49,504 nucleotides of DNA, from NCBI GenBank assembly GCA_007376535.1, contig VMGK01000008.1, positions 1-49,504 on the forward strand, read 5' to 3'. The DNA is from Candidatus Berkelbacteria bacterium Licking1014_7 (GTDB lineage Bacteria > Patescibacteriota > UBA1384 > GWA2-35-9 > CG2-30-39-44). How positions within the stretch are numbered: the stretch's first letter is position 1; each line of letters begins with the position of its first letter. The translations under genes and the position numbers were made by a program. Below, in pieces: positions 1 through 10,606 of the stretch. A model generated the notes under the pieces. The model made no database searches. It saw only the letters and a list, made by a program, of their open reading frames with translations, and was not told the DNA's origin.

Positions 1-118
1 CCCTCCATGTTTTTTGAATTCCTCCAAATAATACTGGGCTTTTGTTTCGTCTTTGCCCTGTTTTTGGTAATAGTTGGCTAATTGGGCATAACTGTCTAAG
101 TTGAAATAGCGCCAAGAC
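1..118 (-). pseudogene. Partial ORF, TPR-like C-terminal-type peptide (WRYFNLDSYAQLANYYQKQGKDETKAQYYLEEFKKHGG), runs off the left edge
   Basis: Open minus-strand frame running off the left edge, with an in-frame TAG just upstream and no start codon seen; TPR-like helix pattern. Confidence 0.3.
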
Positions 119-194
119 CCGACCTTAAATACCCGACCTTGTGACTAGGAATTCACCGAAGCGAAGGAGACGCGACAACCTCTTTCAATCAAAC

Positions 195-1490
195 TCAACC
201 AAACAGGCTTTTAAATAATGTTGTAAGATCTTTGGGTCGCAGATAATCAAAATTCAACCCTTGCGCCTCTTTAAGCCGTTTGGCGTCAAAACTGGCTTTC
301 CTAATTTCACCGGTCAACCCCAACTCCCCCCAAAAACATATTTTTGGATTAACCGCTTGTTTTTTGCAACTTGAAATAATTGCCGCGGCGATTGCCAAAT
401 CCAACCCCACATCTTTAATTTTAATCCCGCCAACCATATTTAGATAAATGTCATATTGGGAAAGTTTTATACCTAACAGATTTTCAATGATCGCGGCGAT
501 TAGACATAGCCGATTGGCGTCCAAGCCATGCGCCATTCGTTTGGCATAACCAAATATGGTTTTATTGCAAAGCGCCTGCACTTCCACCAAAATCGGACGC
601 AAGCCCTCCATCGCGCAACCCACCACTGAACCAATAGCATTTTTATTGCGATCGCGTAAAAATAATTCAGACGGATTTGCCACGCTTTTTAAGCCCTTTT
701 CTGTCATTTGCATTACACCAACTTCATTCACATTGCCAAAACGATTTTTCGTGGCGCGCAAAATTCTCAATGTCCCCATTTTCTCACCTTCAAGATACAA
801 GACTGTATCAACTAAATGCTCCAATGTTTTTGGACCGGCAATTTGCCCCTGCTTGGTAATATGTCCCACTAAGATAATTGTTTTGCCAGTGGTCTTGGCG
901 ATTTTTTGAAATTCCATTCCAACTGCTTTAACCTGCGCGATTGAACCAGCGGAAGTCGCCAGCGCTTCTGATTCTAATGTCTGAACCGAATCCACAATAA
1001 TTAAATCATAGTTACTGGTTTCGCTCGCTGTAAGCGCTTTTTCCAAATCAGTGGTTGCAAGAAAATGGATATTTTCAATCTCAAGTCCCAAGCGCTTTCC
1101 CCGTTCGCCGACTTGCGACATTGATTCTTCGGCAGAAATATACAATGCCTTTTTAACTTTGGACGAAACCTCCAAAAGCAAAGTTGATTTTCCAACGCCC
1201 GGTTCTCCGCCCATTAGAATCAAACTGCCAGCCATCAAACCGCCACCCAATACTTCATCAACTTGCCGAATGCCGGTTTTAATTTTATCTTTGGTATTTT
1301 TAGTAAAATTCGCCAGACATTCCACGCGCGTTTCTGGCTTGCCTTTGTCTGACTTTTTTTGCGCACGGGAAATCTTAAACTCCACCAAAGTATTCCACTG
1401 ATCGCAGGCATCGCACTTTCCTTGCCAACTCAAAAATTCCGCCCCGCAGTCATTACAGACAAACACTAATTTTTTCTTACTTTTAGGCAT
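195..1490 (-). CDS. radA: DNA repair protein RadA
   Basis: N-terminal zinc ribbon CNDCGAEFLSWQGKCDAC, Walker A GGEPGVGKST, RadA KNRFG motif, Lon-like C-terminal domain. Start taken at MPKSKKK. Confidence 0.95.
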   Translation of the reverse strand: MPKSKKKLVFVCNDCGAEFLSWQGKCDACDQWNTLVEFKISRAQKKSDKGKPETRVECLANFTKNTKDKIKTGIRQVDEVLGGGLMAGSLILMGGEPGVGKSTLLLEVSSKVKKALYISAEESMSQVGERGKRLGLEIENIHFLATTDLEKALTASETSNYDLIIVDSVQTLESEALATSAGSIAQVKAVGMEFQKIAKTTGKTIILVGHITKQGQIAGPKTLEHLVDTVLYLEGEKMGTLRILRATKNRFGNVNEVGVMQMTEKGLKSVANPSELFLRDRNKNAIGSVVGCAMEGLRPILVEVQALCNKTIFGYAKRMAHGLDANRLCLIAAIIENLLGIKLSQYDIYLNMVGGIKIKDVGLDLAIAAAIISSCKKQAVNPKICFWGELGLTGEIRKASFDAKRLKEAQGLNFDYLRPKDLTTLFKSLFG

Positions 1491-3138
1491 TTTTAATATC
1501 AATTATTTTTAACTGTAAATTTTTTTGCCCGTTAAACTCATTTAAATCAACTGTGTAAGCAATGTCAACTCTGTCTTTTACTTTTAGCCAAGAAAAATCT
1601 TTTGCCACTGAAAAAGCGATCGCTGAAAAAACTCTATTACCATAAGAAAAATTTAATTTTAAGTGCTCGCTCTTTTTGCCCACTGGTCTGACTAATGCCA
1701 CATTCACTTTTTTACTCACAAAAACCGGGCGCGGATTTGACATACCGTAGGGCTCTAATTTGCTAACCGCCTGAAAAAATCGCATATTTACAATGTCTAG
1801 TTTAATCTCTCCGTCAATTAGTTGCGAAGGCGATAAAATATCATTGGTGAGTTTTTTGTCAGCCAAGCGTAAAATTTCATCATAAAAACTTTGTAAATTT
1901 TTTTTCTCTAAAACCAGTCCGGCGGCTTGCGCGTGCCCGCCAAATTTTCGCAAATGTTTTTTACAGATATTAAGCGCTTCAAAAATATGAAAATCCTTGA
2001 TAGATCGCGCGCTGCCTTTCATTATTTTCCCATCATCAGAAAAAACGATTGTCGGGCGATAATATTTCTCTGAAATTTTTCCCGCCAGCAATCCGACAAT
2101 TCCCGGCTTTAAGTCCTTCTGACTGATGATGATAATTTTATTCTTGTATAATTCTTCTTTTTGTATCTTTGCGATCGCTTTTTCAATCCCGTCTTGCATT
2201 TCATTTTGTCTTTGATTATTGATAAAATTTATTTTTTTTGCCAAAGTTTGCGCTTTTTGCTCATCTGCCGTTGTAAGCAAATTAAACGATCCGTCAGGGG
2301 TAAGCACTCTACCAGGAGCGTTAAGGCGCGGACCGATTTGAAAACCAACTGTATACACAGAAAAGCGATCGCTTTCAATCCCACTCACTTTATACAGCGC
2401 TTGCAGTCCAATATTTTTGGTCTTTTCCAGACGCTCCAAACCGAATTTTGCCAAGACGCGATTTTCACCAGTCAAAGGCACAATATCGCATATTGTTGAA
2501 ATCCCTGCCAAATCAATATTTTCTTTTAAGAAATTTTTACTCAGTAAATTATTTTTAACAAATGCCTGCGCTAATTTGAATACTAATCCGCCGGCGGAAA
2601 AATCTTTATATGGATATTTACAATTTGCCTGCCTGGGGTTGATAAACGCGTCTGGATCGGGATTTTTTGTTTTTTGAATTAAATGGTGATCGATGATTAT
2701 GGTTTGAATACTTTGTTTTTTGATAAAATTAATTTCTTTTTTATTAGTTGATCCAAGATCAATCGCCACAATCATCTGGCAATTTTTTTTGATCAATTCA
2801 TCTATGCCCGTTTTATTCAAACCATAGCCCTCATCCCGATTTGGTATATATATTTCCCACTTGATTTTCAGTTGGTCAAACATTTTTGCCAAAAGCGCCG
2901 CAGCTGGAATTCCGTCAGCGTCATAATCGCTAAAAATGCCGATTTTGTTATGTTGCGATCGCTTTTTTTTTATCATCTGAACCGCCTCTTTAATACCTTT
3001 CATCAAAAACGGATTGGCTAAGTCATTATCAAAATCTGGCGCTAAAAAACTCTGCCAATCGCGTTTTTTAATTTGGCGATTCAAAAGCAATTGCTCAATC
3101 AAATTATTGCTCTTCTTGGGACTGATTATCCAATGCAT
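1483..3138 (-). CDS. recJ: Single-stranded-DNA-specific exonuclease RecJ
   Basis: DHH motifs (SDYDADGIPAA, IDHHL), DHHA1 region with FGGHAQAAGL; full length. Confidence 0.94.
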   Translation of the reverse strand: MHWIISPKKSNNLIEQLLLNRQIKKRDWQSFLAPDFDNDLANPFLMKGIKEAVQMIKKKRSQHNKIGIFSDYDADGIPAAALLAKMFDQLKIKWEIYIPNRDEGYGLNKTGIDELIKKNCQMIVAIDLGSTNKKEINFIKKQSIQTIIIDHHLIQKTKNPDPDAFINPRQANCKYPYKDFSAGGLVFKLAQAFVKNNLLSKNFLKENIDLAGISTICDIVPLTGENRVLAKFGLERLEKTKNIGLQALYKVSGIESDRFSVYTVGFQIGPRLNAPGRVLTPDGSFNLLTTADEQKAQTLAKKINFINNQRQNEMQDGIEKAIAKIQKEELYKNKIIIISQKDLKPGIVGLLAGKISEKYYRPTIVFSDDGKIMKGSARSIKDFHIFEALNICKKHLRKFGGHAQAAGLVLEKKNLQSFYDEILRLADKKLTNDILSPSQLIDGEIKLDIVNMRFFQAVSKLEPYGMSNPRPVFVSKKVNVALVRPVGKKSEHLKLNFSYGNRVFSAIAFSVAKDFSWLKVKDRVDIAYTVDLNEFNGQKNLQLKIIDIKNA

Positions 3139-3184
3139 AATTTAAGAATGTAGAATTTTGACTTTTGACTTTTGACTTTTGACT

Positions 3185-3985
3185 TTATTTATAGTACGCT
3201 ATTCCTTCCACGCGCAGATCAATATATTCGCGAATTTCGTCTTTATGCTCGCTATAAATTTTTTTAAGCGCCGTGATCTGAGGATTAATTTGCCTTAAAG
3301 TTGTTAAGAAAATTTTCTTGCCTTGCTCAGTGTTGACGACTAACTGATAAGTTGTTTCGCGAATTTCAAAATTAGTTATCTTAAATTCGGTCTTCAAAGG
3401 GATTTCTTGATTGGCCGCCTCAGTGAAAATAATAAAGTCCTGATCAAGTATGGTGTCGCCTAATTTTATCGCCACATTGTCTGTGTCAACAATCAAAAAA
3501 TGTTTCACCTTATCAACCGGCTTAAACACCACCCCCAAACGATCCACCAAATAGTATTTATTATTTACCTGCCAAGTAAGCGCCGAATCCCTTTCCACCA
3601 ATTCCACCCGCAAACTCTCAGGCAAACCGCGGATAATTTTTATTCTTTGAATACCGGGCTGTTTTTGCTTCAATGTTTCTTCTGTCTTTTTACCGCCAAA
3701 CAAAAAAATGTTTTTGCCTTTAAGCGATCGCACTTCCAAAACAATGTCTGGCGACGCTTCTTTGTCAATTTCAATCTCGGTAATTTTGAAAAAAGAACTC
3801 AAAAATAACCACCAATATGCCAAAACACCAACCGCAACAACTGCTGCAATTTTCAAAATCAAATCGATTCTTATTTTGGGATCAACGATTTTTTGCGTTT
3901 TGACATCAATTTTTGGTTTTCTATAATCAATCCGCTTGCCCTTTTTGTAATATTTTTTTCCAAACTTAAAATCAATAAATTTCAA
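3185..3985 (-). CDS. ftsQ: FtsQ/DivIB-like cell division protein (POTRA domain)
   Basis: Single TM followed by a POTRA-like domain and a conserved FtsQ-type C-terminal region. Likely TTG start behind AGGAGG (GGAGTTTTGAAATTT). Confidence 0.75.
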   Translation of the reverse strand: MKFIDFKFGKKYYKKGKRIDYRKPKIDVKTQKIVDPKIRIDLILKIAAVVAVGVLAYWWLFLSSFFKITEIEIDKEASPDIVLEVRSLKGKNIFLFGGKKTEETLKQKQPGIQRIKIIRGLPESLRVELVERDSALTWQVNNKYYLVDRLGVVFKPVDKVKHFLIVDTDNVAIKLGDTILDQDFIIFTEAANQEIPLKTEFKITNFEIRETTYQLVVNTEQGKKIFLTTLRQINPQITALKKIYSEHKDEIREYIDLRVEGIAYYK

Positions 3986-4249
3986 AACTCCTCCTGATTT
4001 TATTCTATTAAAAAATCTAATCGTTACCATCGGACGATTGCGATTAGCAGGCGGGCGAGCATGCTGAAAATCAATTATACCTCAAAAAATTATTTACACG
4101 ACTTACGCACTTTTAACAATTCTAATATATTTTCGCCGTCTAATTGACTTCGACGCCATCCACCCCGTAAAGCTCACTTCGTTCGCCACGGGGCAGGCAC
4201 CCGAGCGCCGCGTCCCGTTAATGACGCTTCTGTAATAATAGAATGTAAT

Positions 4250-5437
4250 CTATTTTACAGAAAGGAATTTATCGGGAAGCTCGCCACGATTGGGAGCGCC
4301 GGCTTTCAAATATTTAGCCCCAACCGCGACTGCCAAATCCGCGATAAAATCGTCTTCGGTCTCGCCGGCCCGGTGAGAAATCTGCACTTCAAAATTTGCC
4401 TCCCTGGCTAACTTTATCACCGCAAAGGTCTCTGACAAAGTGCCAATTTGATTTGGCTTGACGCTAATAGAATTTCCGGCTTTCATCTCAATCCCCTTTT
4501 TGAGTCGGTTAATATTCGTTGAAAATAAATCATCACCCACGATGGCAATTTTACTGCCCAGATCAGCCGTTGCGTCTGCCCAACCCTGCCAATCATCTTG
4601 CTTAAAAGGATCTTCCAAAATCGTCAAAGGATATTCAACGCAAACGCGGCGATAATAGTCAATCGGCTGATACGGATAAGTGGCGATGGAGAGTTGGGGA
4701 ATATTATCAGCCGCCACATCAACTGCCAAGACCACCTCTTTTCCCGGCGCAAAACCGGCCTTTTTAATTGCTTCTACCAAAAACTCAAGCGCTTCCTCAT
4801 TCGAATTCAACTGAGGCGCAAAACCGCCTTCATCGCCAACATTAATCGCTTTTCCCATCAGTTTTAATTTCTTTTCCAATGTTTTAAAAATTTTAACGCC
4901 GATGGCCATTTTCTGAGAAAAACTTAAATCGCTATCTATCGGCACGACCATAAAATCCTGCATCGTCAAATTATTATCAGCATGAACTCCGCCGTTAATT
5001 AAATTAAACATCGGGCTGGGCAAATTCATTCTAACTTGTTTATCACCGCCATAAAGTTTTGCCAGATACTGGTAAAATGGCATTTTTTGCGCCAGGGAAG
5101 CCACGCGCGCCACCGCAATTGACACACTCAAAAGCGCGTTGGCTCCCAGTTGAGATTTATTTTCAGTACCGTCTAAATTGATCAATGTTTTATCAATTTC
5201 CGCTTGTAAAAAAATATCTTTGCCTTTCAAATTTTGCAAAATTATGCCATTCGCATTTTCTGCAACATGATCAATGTTTTTAATATCCACTGCTTCGTAT
5301 TTTGCCACAATCGCGCCGCTCGGCGCGGACGCGCGCGCTTTTTCACCCGAATCCAATTCAACTTCCACTTCTAAAGCCGGATCGCCTAATGAATTATAAA
5401 TTTTCTGACCGGTGATATTTTTTATTACTGGCATCAA
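4250..5437 (-). CDS. eno: Enolase (divergent; altered loop and short C-terminus)
   Basis: DEGGFAP, EDPF..DDW, VGDDLFSTN, KPNQIGTLSE, SHRAGETEDDFIADL. The SGASTG loop reads SGAIVA and IQEFM reads MQDFM. Confidence 0.88.
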   Translation of the reverse strand: MMPVIKNITGQKIYNSLGDPALEVEVELDSGEKARASAPSGAIVAKYEAVDIKNIDHVAENANGIILQNLKGKDIFLQAEIDKTLINLDGTENKSQLGANALLSVSIAVARVASLAQKMPFYQYLAKLYGGDKQVRMNLPSPMFNLINGGVHADNNLTMQDFMVVPIDSDLSFSQKMAIGVKIFKTLEKKLKLMGKAINVGDEGGFAPQLNSNEEALEFLVEAIKKAGFAPGKEVVLAVDVAADNIPQLSIATYPYQPIDYYRRVCVEYPLTILEDPFKQDDWQGWADATADLGSKIAIVGDDLFSTNINRLKKGIEMKAGNSISVKPNQIGTLSETFAVIKLAREANFEVQISHRAGETEDDFIADLAVAVGAKYLKAGAPNRGELPDKFLSVK

Positions 5438-5481
5438 TAATCCTCCCTGCCAATTTTCGCTTTAATTGCCACAATACCTTA

Positions 5482-6516
5482 TTAATAATTGTTTTCAAAC
5501 TCTCCCACAAACTCAATCTCTGGTTCTAATTTTACCTTAAATTCAGCATACACTTTTTTTTGTAAAATATCCACCAAGTCCTTAATGTCCTGCGCGCTCG
5601 CCTTGCCTGAATGAGTAAAAAAGTTGGCGTGCCGTTTTGAAACTCGCGCGTCGCCCACCCGAATTTTTTTTGCTCCCACTTGATCAAGCATATAAGCGGC
5701 GGTCTTTCTAATATCTCCGTAAACCTCTTTTTCGCGCGAAGATCTGCCTAACGGATTTTTGAAAGTTGAACCAGAACAAATAATATTTTTGGGCTGGCGG
5801 CTTCTGCGCAACTCAATAAACTTATTAATTTCCCTAATAATTTGTTCGGTATTTTTGTGTTGCAATTGCAAAGTAGCGGACAAAATTATTGGTTGGCAAC
5901 TGCCCCATGATACACCTTGCGATCGCTTAATAATACTTAATTGTGATCGCTTCAAAATCGTGCTTCTATAAAACGGTTTTAGATACTTCCCGTTTTTTTT
6001 GACCACCTCAACGACCGATAATTTAAAATTTGGAACAAGCAAAATTATCTCTCTGACAAAACTGCCGATTTCCCAGCCGTACGCGCCGGCATTGCCGTAA
6101 ATTGATCCGCCCAAAGTACCGGGTATGGTCGCAAAAAATTCAATTCCGCCCAAACCCTCAGTTGCCAACGCCATTACCAACTCTGAATTAGTAATACCTG
6201 ATTCTGCGCTCACCTGTCCCCGAATAAGATCAAAATGAATTTCTTTGGCTAAATTTAATATCACTAAACCATCAAAACCTTTGTCAGAAAAAACCACATT
6301 TCCCCCTCTGCCTAAAACAAAATAGGCAATGTTACGTTGCAAACAAACATTGATTGCGTCAATAATTTGACTTGACTTTAATGCCTTGAATAAATATCTG
6401 GCTTTTCCGCCCACTCGCATCGTGGTATACTCTTTCATTGAAATATCGGTTAAAACCTTAGCGTCTATTTTTTCTTGCAATGCTGATTCTATTCTACGAT
6501 TTTTGATTTTTGTCAT
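5482..6516 (-). CDS. murB: UDP-N-acetylenolpyruvoylglucosamine reductase MurB
   Basis: FAD-binding GRGGNVVFSD, IPGTLGGSIYGNAGAYG, YRST and C-terminal HANFF. Confidence 0.93.
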   Translation of the reverse strand: MTKIKNRRIESALQEKIDAKVLTDISMKEYTTMRVGGKARYLFKALKSSQIIDAINVCLQRNIAYFVLGRGGNVVFSDKGFDGLVILNLAKEIHFDLIRGQVSAESGITNSELVMALATEGLGGIEFFATIPGTLGGSIYGNAGAYGWEIGSFVREIILLVPNFKLSVVEVVKKNGKYLKPFYRSTILKRSQLSIIKRSQGVSWGSCQPIILSATLQLQHKNTEQIIREINKFIELRRSRQPKNIICSGSTFKNPLGRSSREKEVYGDIRKTAAYMLDQVGAKKIRVGDARVSKRHANFFTHSGKASAQDIKDLVDILQKKVYAEFKVKLEPEIEFVGEFENNY

Positions 6517-6520
6517 TATT

Positions 6521-7849
6521 TTAAATTGTGAGATTTGAGATTATCTTGTATATATCTCCGGCGCCCATAATGACAACCACATCATTATCTTTCACTTCTT
6601 TTTGCAAAAAGTCAATAATTTTGGAAAAATTGTCCAGATAAATTGTATCTTTATGATGTTTGGATATTTCTCGCGCCAAATCTTCACCCGTGAAATCTGA
6701 TGTTTTTTCGCGCGCAGACAAAAAAATCGGCGCAACCAGGACTTTATTCGCCTCAGAAAAACTTTTGCCAAAATCAGACAGGAGCGCTTGGGTGCGGCTC
6801 ACGGTGTGCGATTGAAAAACGCAAATAATCCGATTTCTGTTATATTGCGATCGCAACGCCTCTAGCGCATTTTGAATTTCAGTTGGATGATGCGCGTAAT
6901 CATCGTAGATTTTCACTTTTCTATCGGGGTCAATTTTTCCGTCAAATCTCAATTCTAACCGTCTTTGCAGACCTTGAAAATTGTTTAATGACTTTTTGAT
7001 AACTTTTGTGTTCACCCCTAAAAATCGGCAAACATACGCCGCCACTGTAGCGTTAAACAAATTATGCTGTCCGAAAAATTTTAATCGCAAACCGATAAAC
7101 GGCTTTTGAAAAAAAATTGGTCTAATTTTAACTTTTGATTTAGCGGATTTTATCAGTCGTTGAGAAAATTTTTCGTCCGCGCGGATAATCGCCAATCCCT
7201 TTGGATCCGTTCTTTTAACAAACTTTTTGTAAACATTAAAATAACTTTTTTCATTTGGATAAATATCCGGATGGTCGTATTCAGTCGAAAGCACAATGCT
7301 AATATAAGGGTTTAGATATAAAAATTTCGCTCGCGATTTAACGTCTTGCGGGTCTGCCGTATATTCGTCTGCCTCAACTACAAAATAATCGCTTTTTCCC
7401 CAATGGGCGGAATTTTTGAGTCCGCAGACCGACGCGGCGCCAATTAAATAGCCCGTGTCAATTCCCGCGTCAACCAATGTTTTAACAATCATAGCGGTAG
7501 TCGTGGTTTTTCCGTGCGTGCCAGAGACCGCAATCACTTTTTTACTACGAATAAAATAAGCGATCGCTTTGCCATACGACATCACTTTTATTTTCAAATC
7601 TGTCGCTTGCTTGACTTGCGGATTATCTTTGCCATTGTGAGCGGCAGTATAAATCACTAAATCAGTCCTGGGAGAAATTATTTTGTCAAAACCAATATCA
7701 ATTGTTATTTTGCGATCGCGCAATATTTTATCAGTGATGAACTCGTCTGCCACATCAGAGCCAGACACTTCAAAACCCTGCTCTTGGGCAATAACTGCGA
7801 GCCCGGCCATTCCCACTCCTTTAATTCCCACAAAGTAAATTTTCATCAT
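6521..7849 (-). CDS. murC: UDP-N-acetylmuramate-alanine ligase MurC
   Basis: GIKGVGMAGLA, GTHGKTTTTAM, EADEYT, YDDYAHHPTEI. Confidence 0.95.
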   Translation of the reverse strand: MMKIYFVGIKGVGMAGLAVIAQEQGFEVSGSDVADEFITDKILRDRKITIDIGFDKIISPRTDLVIYTAAHNGKDNPQVKQATDLKIKVMSYGKAIAYFIRSKKVIAVSGTHGKTTTTAMIVKTLVDAGIDTGYLIGAASVCGLKNSAHWGKSDYFVVEADEYTADPQDVKSRAKFLYLNPYISIVLSTEYDHPDIYPNEKSYFNVYKKFVKRTDPKGLAIIRADEKFSQRLIKSAKSKVKIRPIFFQKPFIGLRLKFFGQHNLFNATVAAYVCRFLGVNTKVIKKSLNNFQGLQRRLELRFDGKIDPDRKVKIYDDYAHHPTEIQNALEALRSQYNRNRIICVFQSHTVSRTQALLSDFGKSFSEANKVLVAPIFLSAREKTSDFTGEDLAREISKHHKDTIYLDNFSKIIDFLQKEVKDNDVVVIMGAGDIYKIISNLTI

Positions 7850-8943
7850 ATGTCTTTAATTAAATCAAAAATTACTTCCGCGATTTTTTTCGCTGAATTC
7901 TTGTCGCTAAATTTGGCAACATTTTCCGACAACCTTTTCTGCCTATTTTTATCTTGCGCCAAATTATCAATCGCGTCAAACAATCTTTCACCAGATAATT
8001 TTTCCTGCTCCAGCACCTCTGCCGCTCCGGCTTTTTCAAGAATACGCGCGTTTTTTTGCTGATGATCCTGGGCTGACCAAGGAAACGGTATCAATATAAC
8101 CGGTTTTTTTGCCAACGCCATATCAGCAATACTGCTGGCGCCAGCGCGACTCACCGCCAAATCGCAAACTCTCCACGTTTGTGCCATCTTATATGAATCC
8201 AAAAATTCCGCTGACCAATAACCGACCGACTTTTTATCATTTTTATCAAAAATAGTCGGCGATTTTTTCCCGGTAATATGAATAATTTGATATTTTTCCA
8301 AAAGTTTACTAATGATCGGTTTTAAGATATTATTCACTGAAAGCGCGCCTTGCGATCCGCCAGTTATGAGTATGATCGGTTTTACAGAAGAAAAACCAAA
8401 AAATTTCAGATCTTTTGTCGCAGATAAAATTAAAGAATTTCCCGGCGTGCCAGTAAAAATCGCCTTATCCAAATCAATGCCAGTATAATTTTTCAGTCCA
8501 AAACCAAAACAGGTCTTTTGCGATAAACGATGAGCCAAAAGATTGGTGGCGCCCAGCGCTGAGTCCGACTCGTGAACAATAATTTTTTTACCCAAGACCT
8601 TTCCCGCCAAAAGCACTGGCAAACTCACAAAACCGCCTTTTAGAAAAATCGCATCTGGCTTGAAACATAAAATTCGATAAAGCGCCAGAAAAAAACCAAA
8701 AAATATTTTTAGTCCATCCCACAAAGTCCACAAACTGACATAACGACGAAATTTACCCGACAAAATCCATTGATAATCAACCTTGCCTTCACCGCGCGCT
8801 AATTTTTTTTCCAACCCCAAAAAAGTGCCTAAATATAAGATCTGGCAACCTTGTTTTTTTAATTCTTTCACTACTTCCAGAACTGGCAAAATATGCCCGG
8901 CTGTCCCGCCGCCCGAGACAATCACTCTTGTCATTTTTACCAT
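7846..8943 (-). CDS. murG: MurG N-acetylglucosaminyltransferase
   Basis: SGGGTAGHILP, GGSQGALSVN, SRAGASSIAD; overlaps murC by 4 nt. Confidence 0.94.
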   Translation of the reverse strand: MVKMTRVIVSGGGTAGHILPVLEVVKELKKQGCQILYLGTFLGLEKKLARGEGKVDYQWILSGKFRRYVSLWTLWDGLKIFFGFFLALYRILCFKPDAIFLKGGFVSLPVLLAGKVLGKKIIVHESDSALGATNLLAHRLSQKTCFGFGLKNYTGIDLDKAIFTGTPGNSLILSATKDLKFFGFSSVKPIILITGGSQGALSVNNILKPIISKLLEKYQIIHITGKKSPTIFDKNDKKSVGYWSAEFLDSYKMAQTWRVCDLAVSRAGASSIADMALAKKPVILIPFPWSAQDHQQKNARILEKAGAAEVLEQEKLSGERLFDAIDNLAQDKNRQKRLSENVAKFSDKNSAKKIAEVIFDLIKDI

Positions 8944-9138
8944 AAATCAATTATAGCACAAATAGATTAAATCAAAAGTCAAAAATCAAAAATAAATAGT
9001 AAAAAGTAAAAATTATTTTTGAATTTTGATATGCTCGCCTCGCTGAAGCAAGAGCGAAGCGGGTCATTTTGATTTTTAATTTTTGCCTGTCCCGTTGCGA
9101 TAGCTTGCGGGGATATTTGATTTAATTAGAATGAATAT

Positions 9139-10254
9139 TTACTCGCTATATTTTGAGATATTATACAAAATCCCCACACCTGCTAAAAGCGCGACGAGCG
9201 CTGATCCGCCATAAGAAATAAAGGGCAAGGGAATGCCAGTGAGTGGCAAAATACCGGTTGTCGCTCCGATATTTACCAACGTTTGAAATGCAATCCAAAA
9301 ACTAATGCCAGTCGCCACAATCCTGCCAAACGGATCCGGGCATTTTAACGCAATCGTAAAACCCTTGTATATTAACGTAGCGATTATAAGCACAATTACA
9401 AGCGATCGCAAAAAACCTAATTCTTCAACAATTATCGCAAAAATCGAATCAATATGTGGCTGGGGAAGATAAAGATATTTTTGGCGCGATTGACCAAAAC
9501 CCAATCCCCACCAACCGCCAGAACCAATTGCCAAAAACGATTGGGATATTTGATAGCCCGCGCCCAACGGGTCAGATAAAGGATGTAAAAAAGTTAAGAC
9601 CCTTTGCATGCGGTAATTAGCGCTTTTTATCAAAGCCCAAAAAAACATCAGACCAAATCCACCCGCAAAAAACAAATGAATCTTTGACGCGCCTGCCACA
9701 AAAACCATCACTGCCGCGCAAGCGGTAATGACTAAAACCGTTGACAAAGCCGGCTGTTTCATAATCAATAAAATCAATACACCCAAAATTAGAATAAACG
9801 GCGCCACACCAGACAGAAAATGCCTGATTTGATTTTTTTTACTGGCTAACCAAGCTCCGGCATAAACAATATAAATTATTTTCATAAATTCTGACGGCTG
9901 TAAACTAAACGGACCCACTTCTATCCACCTTTGCGCGCCAGCAATTTTTTGACCCAAGCCCGGTATAAAAACCAAAACCAAACCCAGCAAACCAATACCT
10001 AACAAATACACCGAATATTTTTCCCACACTTTATAATTAATCGCACCTAATACCATCATCACTACAATCCCCAGACCCAAAGAAATCGCCTGTTTAGTCA
10101 AGAAATAAGTATTATAACCATAACGGTCATACGAAATTACTACCGAGGCGCTCGAAATCATTGCCAATCCAATTAAAGATAACAAAAGCGCCAAAAGCAA
10201 AATCCAATAATCACCTTTTTTCCCTTGTTGGGGACGAAAACGATTTAGAGACAT
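9139..10254 (-). CDS. ftsW: FtsW/SEDS-family lipid II polymerase/flippase
   Basis: Multi-pass membrane protein with SSAS, GAQRWI, QPSEFMKI, PFISYGGSA motifs. Confidence 0.92.
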   Translation of the reverse strand: MSLNRFRPQQGKKGDYWILLLALLLSLIGLAMISSASVVISYDRYGYNTYFLTKQAISLGLGIVVMMVLGAINYKVWEKYSVYLLGIGLLGLVLVFIPGLGQKIAGAQRWIEVGPFSLQPSEFMKIIYIVYAGAWLASKKNQIRHFLSGVAPFILILGVLILLIMKQPALSTVLVITACAAVMVFVAGASKIHLFFAGGFGLMFFWALIKSANYRMQRVLTFLHPLSDPLGAGYQISQSFLAIGSGGWWGLGFGQSRQKYLYLPQPHIDSIFAIIVEELGFLRSLVIVLIIATLIYKGFTIALKCPDPFGRIVATGISFWIAFQTLVNIGATTGILPLTGIPLPFISYGGSALVALLAGVGILYNISKYSE

Positions 10255-10364
10255 AATATAGCAAATTTCGAAACTCAAATCTCAAATCTCAAAATCTAAT
10301 CTAAAATTCAAAATTATTTTAGGCACTACATTACACTTTGAAATTTGTATCTTGAAATTATTTT

Positions 10365-10544
10365 TTAAGCACTTCTTCCTGAATATTCCTGCGCCAGTTT
10401 ATTCCAGTATTTTCTTGCCGTATAATCATCAGGCTGATCAGTGAGCGCCTGCGCCACATCCACCACTGAAAACCACCACTCATTTTTGTAGAGTGTTTTG
10501 CGAATTTCTTTTCCCTTAAACAAAACAATTTTTGTGATTTTCAT
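10365..10544 (-). pseudogene. Bro-N/prophage antirepressor-like N-terminal fragment (59 aa)
   Basis: Not in the ORF track. MKITKIVLFKGKEIRKTLYKNEWWFSVVDVAQALTDQPDDYTARKYWNKLAQEYSGRSA* resembles the start of Bro-N proteins, then stops early. Confidence 0.5.
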
Positions 10545-10606
10545 AAATGCCTTGAGTTACGAAATTGCTTTTTGAGACTGTCAACAAATACGAAAGTGAT
10601 ATTTCA

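Noticed and set aside
556-909. Plus-strand ORFs throughout the track (e.g. 556-909, 11841-12446, 36851-37378)
   Set aside because: They are antisense shadows of convincing minus-strand genes, with no recognised domains or SD sites.
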